Assembly: GCF_004353985.1 (NCBI RefSeq)
Contig: NZ_SMOA01000013.1
Span: 1 to 56,841, forward strand
Direction: 5' to 3'
Origin: Paracraurococcus ruber
GTDB taxonomy: Bacteria; Pseudomonadota; Alphaproteobacteria; Acetobacterales; Acetobacteraceae
Length of the DNA stretch: 56,841 nt
The notes beneath the pieces were generated by a model. It had not been told where the DNA came from and made no database searches. It worked only from the letters and a program-made list of their open reading frames with translations. The position numbers and the translations under genes are program-made. Shown here in pieces: positions 8,244 to 16,367 of the stretch (its first letter is position 1; each line of letters opens with the position of its first letter).

Positions 8244-8771
8244 ATGCGCTCAACACGCCGTGCGGCCTGGCTGCCGCTGCTGCTCGCGCTGGCGGCCCTG
8301 CCGGTCCGCGCTGCCGACCGCGTCGCCGTCTTCGACGCGGAATTGCTGGACAGTTCCGGCGAAGGCCCGAAGCCGGAGCAGCAGCAGCGCCTGGCGATGA
8401 TCGCGGCGCAGCTGCGCGAGGCGCTCGCCGCCTCCGGCCGCTACGAGGTGGTGGAGGTCGAGCCGCAGCGCGCCCGCCTCGCCGAGGGGCCGGCGCTGCG
8501 GAACTGCGCCGGCTGCGCGGCGGAGGCGGCTGCTTCGCTCGGCGCCTCGCTCGCCCTGGTCACCACCGTGCAGAAGGTCAGCAACCTCATCCTCAACATC
8601 ACCGTGGTGGTGCTGGAGGCGCCTTCGGCCCGGCCGCGCGCCACCTGGAGCGTCGACATCCGCGGCAACACCGACGAAAGCTGGCGGCACGGCATGCGCT
8701 GGCTGCTGCGCCACCGGCTGCTCGCGGCGCCGGAGCCCGGCGCTACTTCTGCGTCTCCAGATAGGCGATGA
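8244..8771 (+). CDS. DUF3280/DUF2380-like exported protein
   Basis: A 175-residue protein starting at ATG 8244 (GGAG five bases upstream) with a signal peptide (RRAAWLPLLLALAALPVRA). The mature part has DRVAVFDAELLDSSGEGPKPEQ, then a helix with a CAGC pair (residues 88-91) and the strands ASLALVTTVQKVSNLILNITVVV. This layout matches small periplasmic proteins of the DUF3280/DUF2380 type often encoded in methanol dehydrogenase gene clusters; their function is not known. It diverges from the binding-protein operon and its 3' end overlaps the convergent cytochrome gene by 29 bases. Confidence 0.75.
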   Translation: MRSTRRAAWLPLLLALAALPVRAADRVAVFDAELLDSSGEGPKPEQQQRLAMIAAQLREALAASGRYEVVEVEPQRARLAEGPALRNCAGCAAEAAASLGASLALVTTVQKVSNLILNITVVVLEAPSARPRATWSVDIRGNTDESWRHGMRWLLRHRLLAAPEPGATSASPDRR

Positions 8772-9123
8772 TGTTCTGCCGCTCCGCCTCGTCCTTGATG
8801 CCAGCCAGGATCATGCGGTTGCCGGGCACATAGGCCTTGGGATCGTCGAGATAGGCGCTCAGCGCGGCCTCGTCCCAGGTCTTGCCGGAACCCTTCATGG
8901 CCGGCGAGTAGTTGAAATTCGCTACCTGCCCGGCCGGCCGGCCGACCACGCCATGCAGGCTGGGGCCGACCTTGTTCTGCCCCTCCGCCACCGCGTGGCA
9001 GACGCCGCAGCGGCGGCCGAAGGCGGTCTTCCCCGCCTCGGCGTCGCCGGCGGCCTGGCCGGCGACGGGCAGCAGCGGCACGGCAGCCATGATGACCGCA
9101 GCCATGATCAACCCTGGGCGCAT
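8743..9123 (-). CDS. Small class I cytochrome c
   Basis: A 126-residue c-type cytochrome. A signal peptide ends near AGQAA (residues 21-25), the heme motif CGVCH lies at 39-43, and the axial methionine is M104 in [10 protein letters not shown], giving the arrangement of mitochondrial-like cytochrome c/c2 proteins ([24 protein letters not shown], and [19 protein letters not shown] are typical). It would carry electrons in the periplasm, probably from the XoxG cytochrome to the terminal oxidase. The start is supported by GGGGAGGA upstream of ATG 9121-9123. It overlaps the convergent DUF3280-like gene by 29 bases at the 3' end. Confidence 0.92.
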   Translation of the reverse strand: MRPGLIMAAVIMAAVPLLPVAGQAAGDAEAGKTAFGRRCGVCHAVAEGQNKVGPSLHGVVGRPAGQVANFNYSPAMKGSGKTWDEAALSAYLDDPKAYVPGNRMILAGIKDEAERQNIIAYLETQK

Positions 9124-9290
9124 CCGATTCCTCCCCTGTCCCGGCCGGGAGGACTGAGGCGGGACACCGCCAGCGGGTTCCCCGCGGTCACGCGAAGCTG
9201 TCCACGGCCCCGCCGCCGCCGCGTCGCCCTTCCCTGGAGGATGCGGGTGGATTATCCGTAAGGGATGCAAATTCCACGGAGCGACGTCGC

Positions 9291-10205
9291 ATGAAGGCGA
9301 ACAGCGTCCTCGATACCATCGGCGGCACGCCGCATATCCGCCTGTCCCGCCTTTTCCCAGATGCGGAAGTCTGGGTGAAGTCGGAGCGCGCCAATCCCGG
9401 CGGGTCCATCAAGGACCGCATCGGCCTGGCGATGATCGAGGCGGCGGAGCGCGACGGCAAGCTCAAGCCGGGCGGAACGATCATCGAACCGACCTCGGGC
9501 AATACCGGCATCGGCCTGGCCATGGCGGCGGCGGTGAAGGGCTACCGGCTGGTGCTGGTGATGCCGGAGAGCATGTCGATCGAGCGGCGCCGCCTGATGC
9601 AGGCCTATGGCGCAACCTTCGACCTGACGCCGCGGGAGAAGGGCATGAAGGGCGCCATCGCCCGGGCCGAGGAACTCGCCGCGCAGACGCCGGGCGCCTG
9701 GATCCCGCAGCAATTCGAGAACCCGGCGAATATCGAGGTGCATGTCCGCACCACGGCGCAGGAGATCCTGCAGGATTTCCCCGAGGGCGTGGACGTGCTG
9801 ATCACCGGCGTCGGCACCGGCGGCCACATCACCGGCTGCGCCCAGGTGCTGAAGGAGGCCTGGCCGACGCTGCGGGTCTTCGCGGTGGAGCCCGCGGCCT
9901 CCCCGGTCATCTCCGGCGGCCAGCCCTCCCCGCATCCCATCCAGGGCATCGGCGCCGGCTTCGTGCCGGCCAACCTGCATACCGGGCTGCTGGACGGGGT
10001 GATCCAGGTCTCGGCCGACGACGCCCGTGAATTCGCCCGGCAATCGGCGACGAAGGAAGGGCTGCTGGTCGGCATCTCCTCCGGCGCCACGCTGGCGGCC
10101 ATCGCGCAGAAGCTGCCGGACCTGCCGAAGGGCGCGCGGGTGCTGGGCTTCAACTACGACACCGGGGAGCGCTACCTCTCGGTGCCGGACTTCCTGCCGC
10201 AGTGA
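9291..10205 (+). CDS. cysK: Cysteine synthase (O-acetylserine sulfhydrylase)
   Basis: A 304-residue pyridoxal-phosphate enzyme that makes cysteine from O-acetylserine and sulfide. The PLP lysine is K41 in [11 protein letters not shown]; the substrate loop [14 protein letters not shown] starts near residue 68; the phosphate-binding glycine loop is [10 protein letters not shown]; and the active-site block [10 protein letters not shown] is present toward the C-terminus. Length and order are those of CysK. CysM is less likely because the motif set is CysK-like, but the two are not always separable by eye. It stands alone between the xox cluster and a pair of GC-rich hairpins. Confidence 0.93.
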   Translation: MKANSVLDTIGGTPHIRLSRLFPDAEVWVKSERANPGGSIKDRIGLAMIEAAERDGKLKPGGTIIEPTSGNTGIGLAMAAAVKGYRLVLVMPESMSIERRRLMQAYGATFDLTPREKGMKGAIARAEELAAQTPGAWIPQQFENPANIEVHVRTTAQEILQDFPEGVDVLITGVGTGGHITGCAQVLKEAWPTLRVFAVEPAASPVISGGQPSPHPIQGIGAGFVPANLHTGLLDGVIQVSADDAREFARQSATKEGLLVGISSGATLAAIAQKLPDLPKGARVLGFNYDTGERYLSVPDFLPQ

Positions 10206-10266
10206 CGCAGGGCTGCGGGCACGGCGACGCCTGCTCGCCGGTGCCGCGCGCCGGGCAGGATGACCG

Positions 10267-10327
10267 GGCCGGCCGGCGGCGATGCCGGCCGGCCTGAGGG
10301 GGCGGCCGGGGGCCAGGGCCCCCGGCC
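10267..10327. terminator. Twin GC-rich hairpins between convergent genes
   Basis: Two perfect stem-loops lie back to back between cysK and the convergent DUF2312 gene. The first has 11-bp arms at 10267-10277 and 10284-10294 with a 6-base loop; the second has 11-bp arms at 10304-10314 and 10317-10327 with a 2-base loop. Neither is followed by a T tract, so this is a candidate bidirectional terminator or 3'-end stabiliser rather than a textbook intrinsic terminator. Confidence 0.5.
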
Positions 10328-10343
10328 CGCTCCCCCGGCCAGG

Positions 10344-10643
10344 CTACATGCCGAGCGCGCGGCGATAGAGCTCGAGCAGGGTCTCCTGCTCCTCCACCTC
10401 CGCCGGTTCCTTGCGGCGGATGGAGATGAGCTGGCGAACGACCTTCACGTCGAAGCCAGCGCTCTTGGCCTCGGCGAAGATGTCCTTGATGTCGCTGGCG
10501 AGGGCCTTGCGCTCCTCCTCCAGCCGCTCGATCCGCTCGATGATGCTGCGCAGCCGGTCGGCGGCGATGCCACCCACCTCCGGGTCCGGGTCCGCCGCCT
10601 GGCGTGCCCGGCTCTCCCGGGCTTCCTCGTCCACGTCGCTCAT
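10344..10643 (-). CDS. DUF2312 family protein
   Basis: A 99-residue acidic, largely helical protein. From ATG 10641-10643 it reads MSDVDEEARESRARQ, followed by the family core DRLRSIIERIERLEEERKALASDIKDIFAEAKSAGFDVKVVRQLI and RRKEPAEVEEQETLLELYRRAL. The core matches the alphaproteobacterial DUF2312 family (GapR-like): GapR of Caulobacter is a small nucleoid-associated protein that binds AT-rich, overtwisted DNA. The conserved coiled coil and the DVKVVRQLISIRRK segment support that comparison. The longer in-frame extension upstream is proline-rich and non-conserved in style, so the internal start was preferred. Confidence 0.85.
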   Translation of the reverse strand: MSDVDEEARESRARQAADPDPEVGGIAADRLRSIIERIERLEEERKALASDIKDIFAEAKSAGFDVKVVRQLISIRRKEPAEVEEQETLLELYRRALGM

Positions 10644-10665
10644 GCTGACCGGTCCCCCAACCGAA

Positions 10666-10689
10666 GGGGGGCGGGTGTACCCGCCCCCC
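10666..10689. terminator. Perfect GC hairpin upstream of the DUF2312 gene
   Basis: A perfect stem with 10-bp arms at 10666-10675 and 10680-10689 around the loop TGTA. It sits 23 bases before the DUF2312 start on the minus strand and about 160 bases beyond the stop of the DUF1244 gene. It could end DUF1244 transcription or form part of the DUF2312 leader. There is no T tract. Confidence 0.35.
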
Positions 10690-10852
10690 GGTCCCGGGGC
10701 AACGCCAAACTCCGGCCGGCGTGGATCGTGGCGCGGCGCGAAGGCCACGGCGCGTGACGCCGCCCGAGGATCCAGGTCCACCGGCGCCGCCGGGGGGTTC
10801 GCCTTGCCGCCCAACGGGCGCGGCCCGGAATGGCCAGCGCCCTCTCCGGCGG

Positions 10853-11164
10853 TCAGTGGCCCGGGTTGGCCGCGGCGAATTTCGCCTTCTGCTCGGCCGA
10901 GGCTTCCTTCTGGTGCTTCGCCTGCCAGTCCTTGTAGGGCATGCCGTAGACGATCTCCCGCGCGTCGGTATCGGCCAGCGGGATGCCGCGCTCCTCCGCG
11001 CCCTCGCGGTACCAGCGGCTGAGGCAGTTCCGGCAGAAGCCGGCCAGGTTCATCATGTCGATGTTCTGCACGTCGGTGCGGCCGCGCAGATGCTCGACCA
11101 GCTTGCGGAAGGCGGCCGCCTCCAGCGCGGTGCGCGTCGCCTCGTCCATCTCCGGGATCGCCAT
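10853..11164 (-). CDS. DUF1244 family protein
   Basis: A 103-residue protein with the conserved DUF1244 core: AAAFRKLVEHLRGRTDVQNIDMMNLAGFCRNCLSRWYREGAEE, then GIPLADTDAREIVYGMPYKDWQAKHQ. The CRNC pair sits at residues 44-47. It is a small cytoplasmic helical protein with members across Proteobacteria; structures exist but no assigned function that I know of. It is separated from the downstream DUF2312 gene by about 210 bases that hold the hairpin listed above, so the two are not tightly coupled. Confidence 0.85.
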   Translation of the reverse strand: MAIPEMDEATRTALEAAAFRKLVEHLRGRTDVQNIDMMNLAGFCRNCLSRWYREGAEERGIPLADTDAREIVYGMPYKDWQAKHQKEASAEQKAKFAAANPGH

Positions 11165-11327
11165 GCGGGGTCCTCCTCTCCGTCCCCCGGCATGTGGGGC
11201 CGCCGGGGGCGGAACGGCAAGGCGGGCCGGGCTGAGCGACGCCATCGACCCCGCGAAAGCAGGCGCCTTGCCGCCACGCGGCCGGTGCGGCCCCGGGGCG
11301 CGCCGACGGGCATTCGCCCGCGGGCCG

Positions 11328-12692
11328 TCAGGCGGCGACGATGTTCCGCCCGCGCAGGCCGCGCCTGGCGCAGGCATTGCGCGTGTCCAGCACCAGGGGC
11401 GCGGCGGCGCAGACGGCGTCGTAGTCCACCCCGTCATGGTCGGTGACGATCACCACCGCATGGCAGCGGGCCAGCGCCTTCGCCAGCGGCTGCGACCGGC
11501 GGCCTTCCAGCGTCGGGTGGTCCGCCAGGGCGGGCAGCACCGGCACATGCGGGTCGTGGTACAGGGCGCGGCCGCGGCGCGCCTCGATCAGCTCCATGAT
11601 CCGCAGCGCCGGGCTTTCCCGCACATCCTCGATCCCCGGCTTGTAGGCGGCGCCGAGCACCAGCACGCGGCTGCCGGCCAGCTTGCGGCCATGGCATTGC
11701 AGCGCCGCGTCCAGGCTGCGGACGGTATGCGCCGGCATGGCGGCGTTGATCTCGCAGGCGAGTTCGACGAAGCGGGCCGGGGCGCCGGCATGGCGGGCGC
11801 GCCAGGTGAGGTAGACGGGGTCCACCGGGATGCAGTGGCCGCCGACGCCCGGGCCGGGGAAGAAGGGCATGTAGCCGAAGGGCTTGCTGCCGGCGGCGGC
11901 CGTCACTTCCCAGGCATCGAGGCCCATGGCGCCGTAGGCGAGCTTCAATTCGTTGGCGAGGGCGATGTTGACGGCGCGGAAGACGTTCTCGGTCAGCTTC
12001 ACCGCCTCGGCCGCTTCCAGGCTGCTGACCGGCACGGTCTGCCGGACGACGGCGCCGTACAGCGCCTCGGCCAGGTGCAGCGATGCGGCATCGGCGCCGC
12101 CGACCACGCGGGGGATGTCGGCGGTGCGGAAGCCGGCATTGCCGGGATCCTCGCGCTCCGGCGAATAGGCCAGCCAGAAATCCTCGCCGCAGCGCAGGCC
12201 GGCGGCTTCCAGGATGGGCTGCACCACTTCCCGCGTCGTGCCGGGCCAGGTGGTCGATTCCAGCACGACGAGCTGCCCGGGATGCAGATGCCAGGCAACC
12301 GAGCGGGCGGCGGCCTCGACCGCCGACAAATCGGGCTCCCCGTGCGGCCCGAGTGGCGTCGGGACGCAGATCAGGATGGCATCCATGGCCGAGAGCCGGC
12401 GCCAGTCGCCGGTGGTCGCGAAGCGGCCGCTGCGCTGGGCCGCGCGCAGCGGCGGCTGCGGCACGTGGCGCATGCCGCTGTCCCCGGCGGCGAGGCGGCG
12501 CAGGCGGGTGGGACAGGCATCGATGCCGAGGGTGGCGAAACCGGCCTCCGCCAGGGCCAGCGCCATCGGCAGCCCGGCATAGCCCAGGCCGACCACGGCG
12601 ATGCGGGCGCTGCGCGATGCCAGCCGGTCCCGCAGCGCGGCAACCCGGTCCGGTGCCGTACCGGACAAGTCCGGCGGCAACGGATGCTTCAT
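11328..12692 (-). CDS. UDP-N-acetylglucosamine/UDP-glucose 6-dehydrogenase family (WbpA/TviB type)
   Basis: A 454-residue NAD-dependent nucleotide-sugar dehydrogenase that oxidises C6 of a UDP-sugar to the uronate for surface glycans. The Rossmann motif VVGLGYAGLP is at 34-42, followed by VPTPL near 110, ESTTWPGTT, and YSPEREDPGN, the last being typical of the WbpA/TviB (UDP-HexNAc) branch rather than plain UDP-glucose dehydrogenases. Catalytic residues K232 and N236 lie in KLTEN, and the nucleophile is C287 in GVGGHCIPVDP. It starts at ATG 12690-12692; longer in-frame starts would read into the divergent promoter. It faces away from a UDP-glucuronate-type epimerase, suggesting a shared nucleotide-sugar pathway. 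Substrate assignment is moderate. Confidence 0.88.
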   Translation of the reverse strand: MKHPLPPDLSGTAPDRVAALRDRLASRSARIAVVGLGYAGLPMALALAEAGFATLGIDACPTRLRRLAAGDSGMRHVPQPPLRAAQRSGRFATTGDWRRLSAMDAILICVPTPLGPHGEPDLSAVEAAARSVAWHLHPGQLVVLESTTWPGTTREVVQPILEAAGLRCGEDFWLAYSPEREDPGNAGFRTADIPRVVGGADAASLHLAEALYGAVVRQTVPVSSLEAAEAVKLTENVFRAVNIALANELKLAYGAMGLDAWEVTAAAGSKPFGYMPFFPGPGVGGHCIPVDPVYLTWRARHAGAPARFVELACEINAAMPAHTVRSLDAALQCHGRKLAGSRVLVLGAAYKPGIEDVRESPALRIMELIEARRGRALYHDPHVPVLPALADHPTLEGRRSQPLAKALARCHAVVIVTDHDGVDYDAVCAAAPLVLDTRNACARRGLRGRNIVAA

Positions 12693-12895
12693 TGGTAGAA
12701 AGTATGATTGTCCACGCGAATCGGGCATACGATGCCAATTCAGTACATCCACGGGAGATTCAATCCCTGGTCGATGAAAACGTGGATAACTTCTTTCCCG
12801 AGTCGCCACCGGGCCACGGCGCCGCCTACCAGGGCATTTCCGCCGGCGCCCGAACTGCCCTATCTCCCGCCCCTCCCAGGTGGATGTCCGGTCTC
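12693..12895. promoter_or_regulatory. Divergent promoter region of the nucleotide-sugar genes
   Basis: A 203-base gap between the divergent UDP-sugar dehydrogenase and epimerase genes. The first 100 bases (12693-12800) are clearly richer in A+T than the surroundings, which suits promoters for both directions. I could not fix a -35/-10 pair with good spacing. Confidence 0.35.
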
Positions 12896-13897
12896 ATGAA
12901 GGTTCTTGTCACCGGCAGCGCCGGGTTCATCGGGTTCCACGTCGCCCGCCGGCTGCTGGCGGCGGGCCATGCCGTCGCCGGCATCGACGCGATGGTTCCC
13001 TATTACGATGTCAGGCTGAAGGAGGCGCGGCATGCCCGGCTGGCCGAGCAGCCCGGCTTCACGCCGCATCTCTTCGACCTCGTGGAGGCCGACCGGCTGG
13101 CCGCGGTGATGGCCGCCGAGGCGCCGGAGGTGGTCATCCACCTCGCCGCCCAGGCCGGCGTGCGCTACGCCCTGGAACACCCGGAAAGCTACATCCACAA
13201 CAACGTCCAGGCGACCTACACCCTGCTGGAGGCGGTGAAGGCCCGGCCGGTGCGGCACCTGCTGATGGCCTCCACCAGCTCCGCCTACGGCGCCAACACC
13301 GCCATGCCGTTCAAGGAGACGGACGCGGTCGCCACGCCGCTGAACATCTACGCCGCCACCAAGCTGGCGACCGAGCAGATCGGCCATTCCTACGCGGCGC
13401 TGTGGCAGCAGCCGATCACCATGTTCCGCTTCTTCACGGTCTACGGCCCCTGGGGAAGGCCGGACATGGCCTTCTTCAAGTTCACCGACGCCATCCTGAA
13501 GGGCCGGACCATCGACGTGTACAACCACGGCCGGATGGAGCGCGACTTCACCTATGTGGACGACCTGGTGGAGTCGATCCTGCGGCTGGTGGAGTGCCGG
13601 CCGGAGGTGGGGCGCAAGGTGGCGGAATGCGACAGCATCAGCGCCATCGCGCCCTTCCGCATCGTCAACATCGGCAATGCGCAGCCGGTGCAGCTGCTGG
13701 ACTTCATCGCGGCGATCGAGCGCGCCTGCGGCCGGGAGGCGATCCGCAACTACATGGACATGCAGCCGGGCGAGGTGCTGAAGACCTGGGCCGATGCCAG
13801 CCTGCTGCGGGCGCTGACCGGCTACGGCCCTTCCACCGATGTGGCGACCGGCGTCGCCGAGTTCGTCGCCTGGTATCGCGGGCATTACGGCATCTGA
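12896..13897 (+). CDS. NAD-dependent epimerase, UDP-glucuronate 4-epimerase type
   Basis: A 333-residue short-chain dehydrogenase/reductase. The NAD-binding TGSAGFIGFHVA is at 6-17, HLAAQAGVRYAL at about 82-93, and the catalytic pair Y152-K156 lies in YAATK, preceded by STSSAYG. The blocks MRFFTVYGPWGRPDMAFFKF (written here in its first 20 residues) and DFTYVDDLVE are typical of UDP-glucuronate 4-epimerases, which make UDP-galacturonate. The start ATG 12896 gives the canonical MKVLVTGSAGF opening; an ATG 12 bases upstream is possible but badly spaced from any Shine-Dalgarno site. It is paired with a divergent UDP-sugar dehydrogenase and leads into a glycosyltransferase block. Confidence 0.9.
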   Translation: MKVLVTGSAGFIGFHVARRLLAAGHAVAGIDAMVPYYDVRLKEARHARLAEQPGFTPHLFDLVEADRLAAVMAAEAPEVVIHLAAQAGVRYALEHPESYIHNNVQATYTLLEAVKARPVRHLLMASTSSAYGANTAMPFKETDAVATPLNIYAATKLATEQIGHSYAALWQQPITMFRFFTVYGPWGRPDMAFFKFTDAILKGRTIDVYNHGRMERDFTYVDDLVESILRLVECRPEVGRKVAECDSISAIAPFRIVNIGNAQPVQLLDFIAAIERACGREAIRNYMDMQPGEVLKTWADASLLRALTGYGPSTDVATGVAEFVAWYRGHYGI

Positions 13898-14135
13898 CGC
13901 CTGCGACCATGCGCCATGCCCACCGGCCCGGCCGCCGTGCCTGCGGGCGCCGGCCGGCGCCCCGGGTGCCCGGTCGCGCCGCGTGACGGTCGGCGATCGG
14001 CGCAGCGGCGCCGATGGGCCCGGATCGGTCGCCCGCGGCGTCTTCCATGCCGCCCCGCGCCTGGCGCGCCGGTCCTGCAACCGGGGACCGTACACGATCC
14101 AGAGACTGGCAAGGAGTGATCCCTAGCAGACCTGC

Positions 14136-16367
14136 ATGACCGCGGGTCTCCTCATCGGCACGGGCGAGCCGTCGCTCGCCCTGCCGGCCGTCGGCGCCGC
14201 CCCGGACGGGGCCGGGCTGCTGGCGCTGTCGCCGCACCTGGCCCTGCTGGCGCTGCCCGGCCTGCCCGCGGGGATCCGCCCGGCCGAGGCCAGCCTGGCC
14301 GGCGCCGCCGGTCCGCTCCGCCCCCCCTTCTCCTGGCAGGCGACCGAGGCCGAGGGCCGCCGCCTGCACCTGCTGCTGCTGCGCGCCCAGCCGGGGCTGG
14401 AGGATGCCGCGACGCTCCGCCTCGGCCTGCCTGGCGGCGAGTCGCGCCGTCTCGCCCTGGCCGCGCGCATGGATGCCGCGACGCTGCTCGGCAGCGACGA
14501 CCCGGCGGCGCTGCTGGCGCTGCTGCGCTTCGTCGCCGGCCGGGCGCTCGGCAGTTTCCGCGCCGCCGAGGATGCGGCGCTGGCCGCCACCTGCCGCGGC
14601 ATCGCCGCGCTGCTCCGGCCGCTGGCCCTGCCGGCCCGCCCCCTCGCCCGCTGCGGCGGCGACCTGCTGGCCTGGGCGCTGCCCGCCGGCACCCTGCCCG
14701 GGCCGCATCTGCTGCTGGGCCCCGGCCGGCTGCAGCGCGTGGCGATGGCCGGCGAGACCGCCCTGCTGCCCGACCCCGGCGGCGCCGAGACCTGGCTGCT
14801 GCCGCCCGGCGCCGAGGACCCGATCCTGCTGCCGGCGCCGCCGCGGCGCCTGCCGGTGCTGTCCGCCCTGGCGCGGGACAAGGCCCCGGCCGCGCGGGCG
14901 CTGCACCGCCGCGTGCAGGCGGAACTGCTGCGCCGCGCCGGGGAGGAGCCTGCCCTGGCCCGGCTGCTGCGCGACCAGCAGCTGCTGGCGCCGACCGCCC
15001 GGGTGCGCCAGCACGCCGCCCCGGGCCTGCCCTTCGGCGCCGGGCTGGACCTGGCGGTGCCCGACCATGCCGGCGGCGTCTTCCTGCGGGGCTGGCTGCG
15101 CGACCCGCTCGGCCTCGTCGCCGGCCTGACCCTGTGCAGCCCCTTCGGCGAGCGGCGGCTGCCGCGCGACGCGCTGCTGCGCTTCCCCCGCCCCGACCTG
15201 GTAAAGGAGTTCGCCGGCGCGCCGCATGGCGGGCCGGAGGCGATGGCCGGCTTCGCCCTGCACCTGCCGGACGCCGCCCCCTCCCCCGCCGCGCAATGGC
15301 GACTGCGCCTGACGCTGACCACCGGCGAGCCGGTGATGCTGGTCGCGCCGCCCGGCCTGCTGCACCCGCAGGCGGCGCGGGAAGCGGTGCTGGCCGCCAT
15401 CGCCCCGCCGCATGCCTCGGCCGAGATCATGGCCGGCGCCATCGCCCCGGCGGTGGCGCGGCTGCACGCCCTGGTCATGGCCGGCCGCGGCGCGCCGGAA
15501 GTGGTGCGGCTGGGCCCGCCGCTGCGGGACCCCGCCTGCGCCGTCATCGTCCCGCTGTACCGCAACCTGCGCTTCCTGCGGCACCAGCTCGGCGCCTTCG
15601 CGCGCGACAGGCTGCTGCGCCGCTGCGAGATCATCTACGTGCTGGACAGCCCGGAGCAGCGCGACGAGGTCGAGCATGCGCTGCGCGGCCTGCACCGGCT
15701 GTTCGACCTGCCGCTGACCCTGGTGGTGCAGCCGCGCAACCATGGCTATGGCGCCGCCTGCCATGCCGGGGCGGAGCAGGCGCGGGCGCCGGTGCTGCTG
15801 CTGCTGAACTCGGACGTCATCCCGGCCGCCGATGGCTGGCTGGCGCCCATGCTGGCGGCGCTGCGCCGCAACCCCCGCCTCGCGGCCGTCGGGCCGAAGC
15901 TGCTGTTCGAGGACGGGTCGCTGCAGCATGCCGGCCTCTACTTCCTGCGCCTGGGCGGCGAGGCGGATTGGTTCAACGACCACTACTGGAAGGGCCATCC
16001 CCGCGCCTGGCCGGCGGCGAACCGCGCCCGCCCCGTGCCGGGCGTCACCGGCGCTGCGCTCTGCCTCCGCCGCGCCGCCTGGGATGCGGTCGGCGGCATC
16101 AGCACCGACTACGTCATCGGCGACTACGAGGACAGCGACCTCTGCCTGCGGCTGCGCGCCGCCGGCGGCGAGATCGGCTATGTCCCCGCCGCCGAGCTGT
16201 ATCATTTCGAGCGGCAGTCCATCCGCGGTCACGAGGGCTATGCCAAGAGCCTGGCCGCCACCTACAACCGCGGCCTGCACCACCGCCGCTGGGCCGCCGA
16301 CATCGCGGCGCTGATGGCACGGCCGGCCTTCCGCATCGGCCTGCCGCCGGGCGCGGAGCGCGGCTGA
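14136..16367 (+). CDS. Family 2 glycosyltransferase with N-terminal GW-D module
   Basis: A 743-residue protein. Residues 1-300 are Ala/Leu/Pro-rich with no clear family. Residues about 312-378 carry a module reading GGVFLRGWLRDP ... RFPRPDLV ... MAGFALHLP, also found in the gene at 17664. Residues about 468-690 form a GT2 (GT-A fold) domain: VIVPLYRNLRFLRHQL, the acidic LLLNSD motif at D560, VGPKLLFEDGSLQHAG, GVTGAALCLRR and GDYEDSDLCLRLR. It probably transfers sugars in the cytoplasm to a surface glycan or glycoprotein. The preceding 238 bases hold no gene; the only good AAGGAG (14111-14116) is 19 bases from the ATG, and a stop at 14124-14126 blocks earlier starts. Confidence 0.85.
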   Translation: MTAGLLIGTGEPSLALPAVGAAPDGAGLLALSPHLALLALPGLPAGIRPAEASLAGAAGPLRPPFSWQATEAEGRRLHLLLLRAQPGLEDAATLRLGLPGGESRRLALAARMDAATLLGSDDPAALLALLRFVAGRALGSFRAAEDAALAATCRGIAALLRPLALPARPLARCGGDLLAWALPAGTLPGPHLLLGPGRLQRVAMAGETALLPDPGGAETWLLPPGAEDPILLPAPPRRLPVLSALARDKAPAARALHRRVQAELLRRAGEEPALARLLRDQQLLAPTARVRQHAAPGLPFGAGLDLAVPDHAGGVFLRGWLRDPLGLVAGLTLCSPFGERRLPRDALLRFPRPDLVKEFAGAPHGGPEAMAGFALHLPDAAPSPAAQWRLRLTLTTGEPVMLVAPPGLLHPQAAREAVLAAIAPPHASAEIMAGAIAPAVARLHALVMAGRGAPEVVRLGPPLRDPACAVIVPLYRNLRFLRHQLGAFARDRLLRRCEIIYVLDSPEQRDEVEHALRGLHRLFDLPLTLVVQPRNHGYGAACHAGAEQARAPVLLLLNSDVIPAADGWLAPMLAALRRNPRLAAVGPKLLFEDGSLQHAGLYFLRLGGEADWFNDHYWKGHPRAWPAANRARPVPGVTGAALCLRRAAWDAVGGISTDYVIGDYEDSDLCLRLRAAGGEIGYVPAAELYHFERQSIRGHEGYAKSLAATYNRGLHHRRWAADIAALMARPAFRIGLPPGAERG

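Noticed and set aside
13704-16283. An 859-codon minus-strand frame across the GT2 gene
   Set aside because: The same high-GC shadow; its composition is Gln/Arg/Ala/Gly without any domain, and the + strand has a recognised glycosyltransferase.
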